A stretch of 64,000 bases of DNA from Nageia nagi (Eukaryota; Pinophyta), in the NCBI GenBank assembly GCA_050084985.1, contig JBITNC010000001.1, forward strand, positions 43,276,001 through 43,340,000, read 5' to 3'. Positions 10,040-22,400 of this stretch are shown in pieces (the stretch's first letter is position 1; each line of letters begins with the position of its first letter). The position numbers and the translations under genes are program-made. Below the pieces are notes generated by a model, which had not been told where the DNA came from, searched no databases, and worked only from the letters and a program-made list of their open reading frames with translations.

Positions 10040-11550
10040 CTTTGGGATATAAGTAGAACAACCCTAGTTTTATCCTACTCTTTGGCTAGTATTCAGAGCA
10101 CTTCTTATGTGGAGAGAAAAAGTAGCAAAAATGGATTCATGACTTTACAAAAGGATTTTTCCCTAGAAAAAGACCTAGGTGTGTAAGCATTATGGGTTCA
10201 CCAAATGTAGACCTAAATAATGTGATGGTGTAATTAATTTAGGAAATTAACACATGCACTATTTGGTCTATTAGTTAGTTGACATAAAGTGGGAATATGA
10301 TAACATTAAATTAAGCATACAAGTTCATTCTATTAACATGCATATTCAATTAATCAAGGAAAGGTACAAGTAATATCATACACACTAGTATGACACTGGC
10401 ACCCTGGTAATATTATGCCATCAACATCATATTAATGATCAAATTAAAGATGCAATGAAAGACAAAATGATAAATGAATGAATGATTTATCAATATAACA
10501 AAAGTATGATAATATTTGAGATAAGATATTCACTTGTTATAGATAAGAAGACCTTGAAAATGTTTGCTTTATGAATGATGTTCAAGTCCTTGATTCTCTA
10601 TTTGATCTTCAGTTGATAAAAGCCTTGGGTCTTATATAATCTGCCTCTTATCTAGTTTTCTCTTTATAATAATCCCATCCTCCTTCTTTGTATGTATTTA
10701 ATGCCTTTATATAGGGATGCTTATATTATAGGATTTGACCCCTTGTATAATCCATAAGGGTCAAACATATGGCCTACACCTATTTTATACATTTAAAATC
10801 CCTTTTTAAATAATACATTGTTGAAGGATTAAAATGATTTATTAAATACATAAAGGTTCATTTTGAGGCATATACAGATATGTAAGAATGAACCTTCATT
10901 GAATAGAAAAAATAAATTTTATCTCTTTGATTATATTTTCTTTTCAATGTAGATGTTTCTTCCATATTGATGATTTTTTTTCTTTCTTAACATATGGTTT
11001 CTTTTCATGACAAAACCATATTTGAAAACTCCTACATAAACTAAGACTCTCTCTTTGGAAAGCATTTTATTTATCATGTTGGTAAATCCTTTATCCATGA
11101 ATCTACTATATGGGACTTTTAATATGGAAATAGTGCATCAACAAATATATAATTAATTTCATCATCCTCAAGCTTGCATTTAATAGATTATCATACTTTT
11201 TTGAATCTTGGGATGAATTTATTTAACTTCTCACTATGATCTTTTTGGAATACATATAGATTTTCCAAATTTGGAGATTACTTAGTATTATACTTGTAAT
11301 CGTCTATGAATATCTTAATGATATAATTGAAAGAATAAGTAAATTTAGTTAGGAAATTATAGTGCAAACCTATTTTTCTGAAAACTTATTTTGTGCATAT
11401 CCTACAAACCCATTTTTTGAAAATCCATTTTGTGTGTATAATTCATCTCAAAATTAATACAATAAGATTCACTCATGCTATTAACATATTTACAACTATC
11501 ATCCAATAGAACTATATTACTTCATGCAAGTAGAACACATATAAAGGTTA
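10040..11550. other. AT-rich stretch right of the Gag relic
   Basis: This should contain the leader, and possibly the LTR, of the minus-strand gypsy relic. A minus-strand TATATAAAGGC at about 10708-10718 could be an LTR promoter TATA box. I found no partner copy, so no LTR is called. No genes were recognised. Confidence 0.35.
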
Positions 11551-11552
11551 TG

Positions 11553-11745
11553 TTTTTAGGTTTGGTTCCCAAGTGCTTCATTAAATCAAAGAGTTTAAGG
11601 GCATACTTGTTGTAGCCATGAATTGGATATCCTCCAATCATTGTAACCCATATAACTATGTTTGCATCATCCATCTTGTAAAACAATTCTTAGGCCTTGG
11701 GTATTCGTCCACATTTTGCATATATATCTATCATGACATTCAAAA
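11553..11745 (-). pseudogene. PPR repeat-protein fragment
   Basis: The minus strand reads NVMIDIYAKCGRIPKA, stop, ELFYKMDDANIVIW, then MIGGYPIHGYNKYALKLFDL. This is the classic plant PPR pattern (xxLIDMYAKCGxxxxAxxLFDxMxxxxxxSWTxMIxGYAxHGxxxxALxLF) of the PLS subfamily. PPR proteins bind organellar RNA. About 64 codons remain with one TAA stop, without start, end or targeting peptide. It resembles the fragments at 13.9, 15.7 and 36.8-38.4 kb and is probably a duplicated or retro-copied piece. Confidence 0.8.
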
Positions 11746-13857
11746 CTAAAATATTCAATTTACAAGAACAATGTAGATAATACTTACATTGAATAAAAAG
11801 AGAAAAAAAATAATATCATTATAAGTTATACATAGTTATCAAGCATAGTTTGTGAAAATGCTAATATTTTCATTAGCATTTTTGACAAACTATACTTGAG
11901 AATTGTGCATATTTACAAAGGAGGGATACTTGAGTTTAAGGCATCCTATTTGTACAAATATTTATTAACAAGGATCATTATGGTCTCTGAAACTATATTT
12001 ACATCATGCCTCTTTTCAAACAATTCTTAGTTTTTATGTATATAAATTGATAATTGAAATATTTAACATCTTATTTGATTGAATACATGTTATACTTACA
12101 CACTATCTTATTTTTCAATGTTCATATGTGCTCATAGTTAGAAATTACCAAGTTCACCATATGGTTAATAATGAGCCTGAAGATGCTTTGGTCAAGAAAT
12201 TTTATCATGATGTTGGTTATTTGTAGTTATCATTATATATGGCATAATGATATTTACAACACTAAGAAGATGTAGATATCAAAAACTAACACTTTTTGGA
12301 TAAATGGGTTTATTGCATTGAAATGCTTAATTAATTGTTTTGATATATTTATAATATTAAATTATGAAAAATCAAATATTCAAAAAGGATCTAAAGTGAT
12401 TTAAACTCAAAAAGGTATAAAAGTGGGTATCTAGCTATATACACTTAAGTTATTCAAGGAGGTATAAAATATAATTTCAAAATAGAAATTTATCTCCTAA
12501 TTCATTTGTTCATGATCACTTATAATTTTTGCTATCAATTTTCTCCAAGATTACATGCTAAGGTTTTAAAGCTAGAGTTTCAAGGATCAAGGGTTTACTC
12601 CACAATTCTTCATCAAACCTCTCAAAGCTTGGTTCTCAACATAAAAGGTAACATTACTATGATGATTTGAAATATGCAATTTGTAAATTTAGGTGGATAT
12701 TTATATGTTTTGGTGGATGAATATAAGATTTAATGTTTTAAAACCTTACAAAGCTACAAACCTATGAAAACACAAGGCATTTAAATATTCTTGGATCTTT
12801 CTACTTGAATAAATTAATGGAGAAAATACTAGAGTGTTTTCATCTTTTTTAGGGTTGGTAGTGAGGGAGCTCATCCTTATAACCTATAAATACTAGAAAG
12901 AAGTTCTAGAGGAATTTAAAAATAAATGTTGGATAATGATTAAGGTAATTTAGTAGCCCAAACATTTCATAATATCCAACAAATATAAATGTTACATCTA
13001 ATAAGATTATGGTTTTATGTTAAAAGAATATGTCATTCTAGATAGAATGAATAAATAGATGATGATAACCATTGTCAAAATATGATGTGATCATAAGTAT
13101 TAATATTTTAAAAATTAATATGAAAGTATGATAATTAATAAAATAAACTTGCTAATACTTACCTGGTGTACCACTAGTAGATTAGGAATCCTTGTGAAAA
13201 ACATAGCAACACTTACTTTGAGGAAATTACTAACCATTCATTGTTATGTTATTGTAAATTTTGTAGATCACCTTACTCCCCCTAATAAATTTATATACTA
13301 TTTTCCTCATTGTATTGTATATTTGATAAAATTAAATGTGTATTTCTTAGAATCATATTGTTATTGCTATAGATATGATGTTCAACAAAAATCCTAATGT
13401 AGAGGTATATCAAGCATGTTTATATGAAGATAATTATAAACTCAACATATCAATAGCCTAAATCGAGGATGCTAAGTTGTATATATAGAATGAAAAATTT
13501 AAAAAAAATGAGGATTTTGTGGGTACCTTTGTTTTCTGGCCTATAAAAAACCTTATTTTTAAAAAAAATTATGATATGAACTTTTTTTTTTATAAATTAT
13601 GACATGTTGTAGTAGTATTGTAGAGTATATTTAAATCATTTTATAATAATTATAAATCATATTTGAATCTTATTATTCTTATCTCTATATTCATATTCCA
13701 TCTAAATTGCATAATCTTCATGCCCAAATACGAAGCCCAAAAGTTGATGTGATTGTTATTAAAAATCTATCAAAAAATGATAAATTATATTTTTCATGCT
13801 TGTATAATCATACCACAATTTAACTAAAAGAGATGTTTGATATCAAAATTAGATCAA
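11746..13857. other. AT-rich intergenic stretch
   Basis: No gene was recognised. The open frame at 13128-13397 (+) has AT-driven composition and no motif. Poly-A/T runs occur at 13501-13590. Confidence 0.45.
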
Positions 13858-13975
13858 AGTTGAATGGCATCCTTGTTTTAGTCATGATTTGCATATCCTC
13901 CAATCATTTCAATCCATGATATTGTATCCATATCATGCATCTTCCATATTTTACATACATGTCTACTTGGTGCTT
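13858..13975 (-). pseudogene. Short PPR fragment
   Basis: The minus strand contains VDMYVKYG, then in another frame DTISWIEMIGGYANHD followed by a stop and NKDAIQL. This is one PPR repeat with a deletion or frameshift between its halves. It matches the same stretch of the relics at 11.6 and 15.7 kb. Confidence 0.65.
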
Positions 13976-14048
13976 GCAAATTTAATGTTGTTGTAGAAAT
14001 ATTATAGAGCATATTTGAATCATTTGATAAATAATTGAAACTGCATAA

Positions 14049-14612
14049 TGGAGGAACTAAGCTTACAATACTAATTCCTAATTACCCAAGGTCACATGAA
14101 GACTCTCTTAAATCCTTAAGCATAAATAATGCACACTCAAAGTACCATTCACATAAGATGACACCAATATAAAGTGGTTCTTCCAACCATGGGAGTATAT
14201 ACACTAATCTAATATCTCATTAATCAAATAACACTCTCTTACAACTCTTTTTCACACTTCTCCTATAAACTAAACAAGAGCATAACTTTGCTACAAACTT
14301 GAGTGAGTGATATAAAGGAGAGGGTCTTTTATTCATAGGTCAAAATCATCCCTTGGATCATCTTATTAACCATTATATAATATCATGAAATTCATCACCC
14401 TTTTACCCAAGGGGCATGCATATGAGATGGATTGAAGGACAAGTTACATTGTCATATTCATAAATACTTAAAAGGTATCTAGGAATACTTTTTAAGTATT
14501 AGTGAATTTACATTATCATATTCATTAAATACTTAAGGTATTTAAGGATACCTTTAAGTATTAAGTGAATTACATTAAGATACCTTACAATAATGTAGTA
14601 TACATTCAAAAA
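14049..14612 (-). repeat. Lone copia-type LTR
   Basis: It is collinear with the LTRs of the copia element at 48817-57314. Shared landmarks are GTGGTTCTTCCAACCATGGG (near 14177), TTTACCCAAGGGGCATGC (near 14402), a TTAAGTATTAGTGAATTTAC stretch and the GTATACATTC end. It is more diverged than those two LTRs are from each other. It carries an extra tandem copy of about 65 bp (14445-14570: CATATTCATxAAATACTTAA..TTAAGTATTAGTGAA twice). No internal copia sequence lies on either side, so it is a solo LTR or fragment. The ends are approximate; CATAA before and TGTAA after could be a decayed target duplication. Confidence 0.72.
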
Positions 14613-15532
14613 TGTAACATATTTGAAGGATATATCTACTTAGTTTTTACAAATAGAATGTTGTGGTAGTAGTATTATAAAGAAATAATTTGAGTATAAT
14701 TAAAAATGTAGAGAATATTTGAATCATTTTAGCATAATTATATTTGAAAATAATTGAAATGTTATAAGGATATTTAAGTTTTTTTGAGTTCAAAGCTTCA
14801 TCAATATAGAATTCATGATAAGGAAGTCAACAATACATGATTAATGGTTCATTAGGAACATGAAAAGTTATTAAGCATTTAAATTTTTTTAAGTTTTCCA
14901 AACACAAAAAAATGTGGTTCCTAAGTGGATGCGATGTTGTACAAAAAAAATTATGAGATGAAAATAATGGAACATATTGTGGGTTATTTTATTGCATGGT
15001 ACATATCATAACATTTTTACAAATACATTAAATATGTAGTGGTATTGTAGAGCATATTTGAATCATTTGAGTATAATTTTATAATTCTTAATCATATGGG
15101 TATTTTTGATCATTTAATGATAATTATAGAGTATATTTGAATTTTATTGTGATTATATTTATGTTCATATTACATATACATTGCATAATCATACATATCC
15201 AAAAATGGGGCCCAAAAGTTGATGTGATTGTTTAACAAACCTATCCAAACGTGAGAAACCTATTGAGCATTTTGAGTTTTTTTTTCTTTGTATAGGCAAG
15301 GGGGTAGAGGAGAGCATAGGAAAATAGAGATGTTGATGTAATAAGTATTCTTTCATATTTTTGATATATGTAATCTTATAAAATAATTATTATGCATTGT
15401 ATTCTTTTACATTTTGGTAAATACATGTCTATCAAGGCTTCATAACTAACAATTGCATTTGGAATAAAACTCTTTAAGGTATTTTTTAGAAAAGCATGAA
15501 ATATTATTTACATTATTATATACCATGAAATT
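14613..15532. other. AT-rich stretch between solo LTR and PPR relic
   Basis: Short repeated phrases such as GAGCATATTTGAATCATTTGA recur at 14007, 14711 (decayed), 15052 and elsewhere between 13.6 and 15.2 kb, suggesting small local duplications. No gene was seen. Confidence 0.4.
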
Positions 15533-15859
15533 ATGTTTGCATCATGTATCTTGTCAAATAGTTTCTAGGCCATGTATATTCTTCCACATTTTTCATACAT
15601 GTCTTAAGGCCTTTTAAAAAAAACTCTTTTTTATGTATCCTGCAATCATTACAATCCATGAAACTATATTTGCATCATCCATATTATCAAATAATTCTTA
15701 GGCCTTCGTGTCTTCTTCCATATTTTGCATACTTATATATAGGGTACTCACAACCATAACATTTGATGCAAAACCATTTTTAACTACTCTTTGATGGATG
15801 CCATACCTTCTTCTAGAGCTCCCATGGGAGCGCATGCTAGAAAAATGGTAACAAAGATT
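15533..15859 (-). pseudogene. PPR pseudogene fragment, two to three repeats
   Basis: Reading down the minus strand: TFVTIFLACAPMGALEEGMA, a frame change, HQRVVKNGFASNVMVVSTL, then ELFDNMDDANIVSWIVMIAG, and lower down DMYEKCGRIYMA, stop, KLFDKIHDANI. These are successive PLS-class PPR repeats (the ACAxMGALEEGxxIHQxVVKxGF linker is hallmark). A TAA stop and frameshifts disable it. The order of repeats matches the + strand pseudogene at 36.8-38.4 kb. Confidence 0.8.
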
Positions 15860-18686
15860 ACAATGTTTGGCTTTACACATTAATATCATATGATATAGAT
15901 ATATCATTTTATATTAATATAGTTGCATCATTTCATACCATATGGTGTACTTGTATCATTTCATATCATATATCGATGTATTTAGATCATTTCATATCCA
16001 TGCACTGGGAACCAAAAATAAGTGTGGTTAGGAATTCCTTTGAGTGCTACTAGTCTTGGAATAGGATGACTAATGTAAGATATTGAACTATGAATGATTA
16101 GTTCTATTGGGTAATTTTTTAAAATAACATGGCCAATCATATGATTGAGCTCGAATGACTTAGGAAACCAAGGATGATGTAGTTTGGAAGTATTCTTCTA
16201 TAAGAAGGAATGCTTCTAGACTATGCCTATTTAAAATAAAATTGTTAAGAGACAATTTTAAACCTCCTCCTTAAACTATATGAGAGTAGTTTTAAACCAT
16301 CCCCTCATAGTTCCAAACTACCCCCTTAAATTCTAATGTGGTAATTTTAAACTTCCCTAAATAGTTTAAGTGGCTAGGTTATAATCACCTTACTAGAACC
16401 TTAAACAATGATTTAGGGTAACATATGCAAGAGAATATTAACTATTTCCCTAGAGAACTAACTTTTAGTGATGGAGGATTAGGCAAAAAGTGATTATCCA
16501 TAAAAAAGGTATTTGGAATAGATTTAGAACTTCCTCCAAAGGCACTTTTTGGTCTAGTGTAAATTGAGATTGAATGGTATAAGTTGCTAGTTGGAAAGTG
16601 GATTTTTGAAAGATAAGGTGGAATAAAAGATCAATTGGTGGTAGAAAAGAAAATATGGTGGGGTGATATTGTTTATGGGATGGAGTTGTATTAATGGAAG
16701 AAATATTTTTATTATGATATAAATATGGTGGTGGGTGCACTTTAGAATATAACGGTTGACTAACATTAGATATTGGAGAGAAAAATGTGAGGTGATATTT
16801 AAGTATATAAATATTTTATATTCAAATATATAATGATGTATTTAAATATAATTAATAAATATTTATATATGTTAAATGAGAATTTTTTCAAAATAAGTAG
16901 GGAGATGAGTAGTTAAATGACTACTTCTTGCAGTATAACTTGGTGGAAGAAATATAATAGAATACATGGTAAAGGAATTGTGAAAGGTATTGGAGGTACT
17001 GATTATCTTATTTAGCTACTTATTTCTTGCATAAAATTTGATAAAATTATTGTACATCAAATTTAATGTAAAAATTAATGAGATAAGTATAAATTTTATA
17101 GGTGCGTGATGGGTAGGATGGATATCTAAAGTTATATGTTTTATTTTTTCGATAAATTCTAGGTAAATTGTATCTATAAAAAATGCAAGGTTTTGAAAGG
17201 GCTCTACAAACCTTGTACAAAAATTACATATTACATATTAAAATATATATTGATAATTCTACTACATCTTAATGTAAATCTATCTATTATATGTGTAGTG
17301 TAGCATTTTGCTAAAATGAAGCATTTTGAAAGTATGCAAAATCAAGCATTATTACCTTTCCTTGTAGCACCAAAAAGGTTCATGGTGTCAACTCATTAGG
17401 AAGTTGGCTCCATAGAGGTTTAGGTGTGAAATATATTATCCTTATGTATTCACAAAACCAATTTCCTCCTACATATGGAATATAATTTCGAGTATTAGTG
17501 TTCTCACCTTCTTTATCCTTATATTTCATATTCATATAGTTGTCCCTGTAATATTTCAAATAAATCATTTTCCTGATTATCTATTTTTTTTTTGTGGTTG
17601 TTTACAGGGAAGACCCTCAAAATGGGTATTAGGATCTCCTTAAGAAATGCGTGCCTCAACCAGTATCTTATTGTATAAATTTAGATTTTAAGGCATTCTA
17701 ATTGCTTGCTATTTTCCCCTTTTCTTTACTTTCATGATTGGAACTACATTATTCTTCTCTCTATCTAAAGTATTATTTCATTTATTGCTTTCACCTTCTT
17801 TTACAATCCTTATTATACTCTATGGATTCCTTATTTATTTTAACAATTATTATTCCTAATGAGTTTTGATCATTATCAATTTCATTTTTTGTGTGCTATC
17901 CTATTTGTTCTTTATTATAGTGATGTTTGATAAATATTATCATCTGGTTGTTTTTGACAGCCATACTAGTCCTTTTTTTTGTATGATTTTGCTAATTATC
18001 CTACCTCCTTGTTATATCTTATTAATTTATGGCTTGTCTAATATTCTTAGCTTTCCTTATTTTTCTCTTCCTCTTGCTTCCCCTATTGGTATTATATACT
18101 ATGCTCTGCATTTATTATTATCTTTAATTTCTTTGCTTCATTTTTATTGCCTAACATTTTTGAATCTACATTTCTCCTTCTTTGGTTGAGTAAGGTTTGT
18201 AAGAGTATATAATCCTCCTCATTTGTAATTAACACCCTAGGGTTACCTTTAGGTTATCCATTTAGTGCTTTGATATAGAATTGCTTTATTACTATCTAGT
18301 GTAAAGGGAATTCCACTATATTTTCCCTAAATTTATCTATGGAGATTTTCATAGAATGATAAACAAATAATGGGAAATTTACCTTGGTTTGGTGTTTGAA
18401 ATGATTGAGAATTCCAAAATGGTAGAGATAGATATCCTTATACCACCTTTACAATGTAATTTATTTTATAATTTACTTGAAAAATTTCCTCCATGGATTT
18501 GGGAAGGATTTCTTGAGATAGGTAGACCTATATTTTGTAATTTTCATTTCCCCTCCTTTGAATTTTATGACTTATGATATGTGATTGCTCTTATTATTCA
18601 TTCTTATCTCCTTTTCTATGTTGGGATTGAACATTACTTCAAATATCATAGAAGTATTAAAGATCTCTTCCATATTGTTCACCATG
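15860..18686. other. AT-rich stretch, no assigned gene
   Basis: There are repeated TATCATTTCATATCATAT phrases at 15897-16000. An open minus-strand frame at 16465-16740 (91 codons) and a T-rich hydrophobic + frame at 17866-18189 show no family motif. Region 16240-16400 has several C-rich short tracts. Nothing can be assigned. Confidence 0.4.
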
Positions 18687-19413
18687 CAGTTTTCTTCATT
18701 CTATTATAACTAAAATAATAATTAGGATTATTTAATTATATCCAATTTAATCAATTAACAATGAAATAATAGTAAATATCAATGATATGAAATATGTAAA
18801 TGACCTAATTTACCTTGACCTATCAAACTAGATTTACAGAAGATACAAACCTATACTTTACCTGTCATGATGAATGAAGGTGATATTTGGTCGAAAGGAG
18901 ACTAACAAGAAGCTTCCTTGATTAACAAAGCCACCAAACCATCCTCAATCCAGTTGTAGTGCTAAGATCCTAATGAAATCATCTAGTTATCATTCTAGAT
19001 TACCTTTCCCTTTAGCTCAATGTTTTTGTCATTCCTTAAAAGGTTGGAATATCGTACACAAATGGATGTAAAAGATCACAAGAATGTAGACCTCAATGTA
19101 TAACAAAATCTAGATATTATAAGTGGCATTAAAAAACATCGATAAAAAGGGAAATAAGTAATTTCCACCTATAAAGGATTTTAAATCATGCCATTATTTC
19201 TTATGCACAACCATTCCATCTTTATAGGTAATAGGTCGAGTGTTAAGGCTCCTCTTTATGCTTATTGTGATCATAGGCTGACCTATTATATTAAACATAA
19301 AGGTATATGAGAGTACACTATGATAAGAACATTTATTTAATTAAATAAATAAATCATTTTAAATACCTAAAAATTATTTTAATTAAATTAAAATTCCTTT
19401 TTAGGTGTTAACA
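18687..19413 (-). repeat. Gypsy-type LTR (same family as 47635-48340)
   Basis: Read on the minus strand it starts TGTTAACACCTAAAAAGG. It shares a long run of landmarks with the + strand LTR at 47635: AATTTTAATTTAATTAAAAT, AAGGAGGAGCCTTA-like and GGTTGTGCAT segments, TTTTTATCGATGTTT, CATTCTTGTGATCT and TTTGATAGGTCAAGGT. The far end is followed by TGGTGAAC (plus 18677-18684), the same bases that follow the other LTR, so a PBS-like site is retained. No recognisable Gag or Pol follows on the minus strand below 18677, so the rest of the element is lost or too decayed. Confidence 0.75.
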
Positions 19414-22400
19414 CATTCCATGACCTTTAAACTTGTAGTGATAATTAAGGTTCAAAACCTATGCAAGCCTCCATAAATATTTGAAGTCCTCCTTGGTAGA
19501 GAATCCCCCATACTTATGGGTTATTACTTGCATTATATATGGAGGTGGGCTCAATATGGACTAAATTTCCCCCATTATTACCCTATTTTGATCTCCTTCC
19601 CTGGTATTATTTCTCCTCTATCTTGACGTTGCATGCATTCAAATTTTTTCCTATTTTTGATGGTATATTGCTTCATTTGGATATTTTGAAGTGTGCACCT
19701 CATTATTCCCCATCCAATTTTTGATGAATTGGCATAAGCTCACTAAATAATTACCTCATTTTACCCACCTCTTAAGATATTCAAGTAAGCAAAGGTTATA
19801 GTTCTTAATACAATATTTCAAGACTATAAATCAAGAGGATTACTATTTCCTAATCCATAGAACCTACCTCCCAATGGTACTTGAGGGAAATATCTATGAA
19901 GGTTGTTTTCTTTACATTATGTAATCTTGAATCATCAAATACTTCCTAGTGGTAGTTTTAACATAGGTATATCTTATATGAATGTCAATATAATTGAGCT
20001 ATGTTGAGATTAATTCTACTTATAATATGCTATGAAGGAAACTACCATTTCTTCATCTACTATTTTTCTCTAATAATGATAAATTCCATCTCAACTTTAT
20101 ATAACCCATAGTCCATACAAGGTCTACCTTGAAATAAATCTTCTAGTTGATTATGTCTAGCTAAGACTCATTAATAATCCTTGATGATAAGATTTAAGTA
20201 AATATTATGATTCTTGGTCATTAAATTTGGATAATTTTATTACTACAAAAATAAAATCCATTTATGATTTCTAAGATATTCTTTCAATATGAAGGAAGAG
20301 CATATATGCATTTCCATTATTATGGTGTTTTATTTTATTTTTTTAATTTTAAATTTGTTTTAGATATTTTTGAATTTTAAAAAGAGAATCATGAACAATA
20401 AATATGTTAACATGCAACATCAAAGAAACTAAGATAAGATAAAAATAAATTAAAAGTAAAGAAAACATTACTTGAATTTACCTTTGCAACAAAAACTGTG
20501 AGGTTTTTAAGTTGTAGGTTTTCAATATTCCAATTATAACTTTTGGTGAAAAATATAGTTTGAAGAGAATTTTATCATGAAAATTATATTCAACAAGTAT
20601 TCAAACTCCTATCATGAATATCATTATGTGTACACCTATAAAACATCAAACATGCTAAATTTTCAAATGCACATCAAAATAAAATAGGTTTAAGACAATG
20701 CTCATGAGTGGATTCAAACCTTGTAAAACTTGAATCAAAAGAGGATTAAAATATGTGATTGAAGGCAAGCCCAAGATCAAGTCACCCTATGATGGGATGG
20801 GTAAATCCTGTAGTTCACTTTCAAGAATTATATAAAAATAATTAAAGTGAATAACATGAAATAATAAAATGGAGGGAAAATATAAGTGATTATACCTCTT
20901 TTACCTATTTATCATTTTGCAATAGAGAATATCATCATAATTTTTCACCTTATCATAAATAAACTTATAATAATAGCCTCAATATGTAAGCCTAACAAAG
21001 AGATTGAAGATATTCAATATTATTTGTTTACTATTTTAACTTATATTTTAGGGTTCAAGTTTATTTATAGATTTATGGATGGATGCTAATTGGGTGGATA
21101 AAATGGTATGAAAGGTCGGTTAGGATTAGTAGGTGATGGAAATGTTAAGTGGTATGTTGATATTTAATTTCAATACCTAATATCATAAATCTATTATTTT
21201 ATGTAAATAATGACATGTCTTATTTTATTATTGTCTCTCATATTATTGCTATTTTAGCCAACTTATGTGCTCTTGTTATGTTGTTTCTCTTTTTGTGTGT
21301 AAGGATCCTATGTCGATGCTCTCCTATAGGAGTGCATTATGGTGGCTCTTTCACATAGAAATGGACATAAGGTAACATGAGGATACTATTAGATTCATGT
21401 ATTGATATTCACACTCAAATGATAAAAAAAATTAGGTGTTTATTTACATATCCTATTGATATTGGGATATGTTATTAGAAGAACATTATATTATTCATCT
21501 TTAATCATATGCTAGAATAGGCTTATCGTATTATCTTTACTATTGGGAATATGAATTATGATGACTAACTCATAAGGAGTATAACATCAACATAACCTAT
21601 GTCATCTATATTGTCATTAGTGTTCTCTTTACTCTCCATATCCATTATTCTACCAATTCTTTCTCTCATGGGTTCTACCTTAGTGGAAAGCTAGTTCCTA
21701 ATATATGAATGATTATCTAGGTAAGGTAGCATGTATCTATCTTGATCCCTATATAATAGGTTTTGAGTTTGAACCAATATCATTGGTATAATTTTTATTT
21801 TATTTACATTATGAATGCTTTAGGTTATTACACATTACCTATACTTAATCATATCTCAAGATTTACAAGTTCATCTCAATAGTAATCTTCAATATTTAAA
21901 TTAGATTGATTATACATAATTAATTAATTATAGGTTTAGTTTTAATCATCTACATATTGGTTAAACTCATGCTTTCTTATATTATGAAAATATTTGAACT
22001 AGGATTTTTATAATTTGTTAGAATGATTCATCTTTGGAAAATGGATAAAATAGTATATGTTCATATGCCATTCTATGCTTATGGAAATGAACATGCAACT
22101 ATGTTTTTGATCAAACTAATAATGAGTGAACCCTTCTAACCCTAATAAAAGGAAATATATAAATAATATTATCAATTACAAAAGAATACAAAGTGAAAAT
22201 TTAAGGAAGTAATGATAACAAGTCAAATCAAGAGCTCCTAATTTGGTTGAAGAATAAAGCTTTATACATAAATGGATATGCCATCACCACACTAATTATA
22301 TCCTAGTGATGAAGTAAGTTGGGAAGAAATAAAAACCACATTGAATGTAATGGATTATGGGCACACTTATCATATACATTCACCACCAACCTTTGATAAG

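Noticed and set aside
10560-10830. LTR of the minus-strand gypsy Gag relic
   Set aside because: Position and a minus-strand TATATAAAGG fit, but no partner LTR or PBS could be found, so it is not called.
13128-13397. 89-codon + frame
   Set aside because: AT-driven composition with no motif. It sits between decayed PPR and LTR fragments and has no sign of selection.
16465-16740. 91-codon minus-strand frame, Pro/His-rich start
   Set aside because: The amino-acid order is mildly suggestive, but there is no recognisable domain and no continuation in either direction.
17866-18189. 107-codon hydrophobic + frame resembling a membrane protein
   Set aside because: The sequence is T-rich, so Phe/Leu/Ile follow from composition. 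No family motif, no conserved neighbour and no start context.
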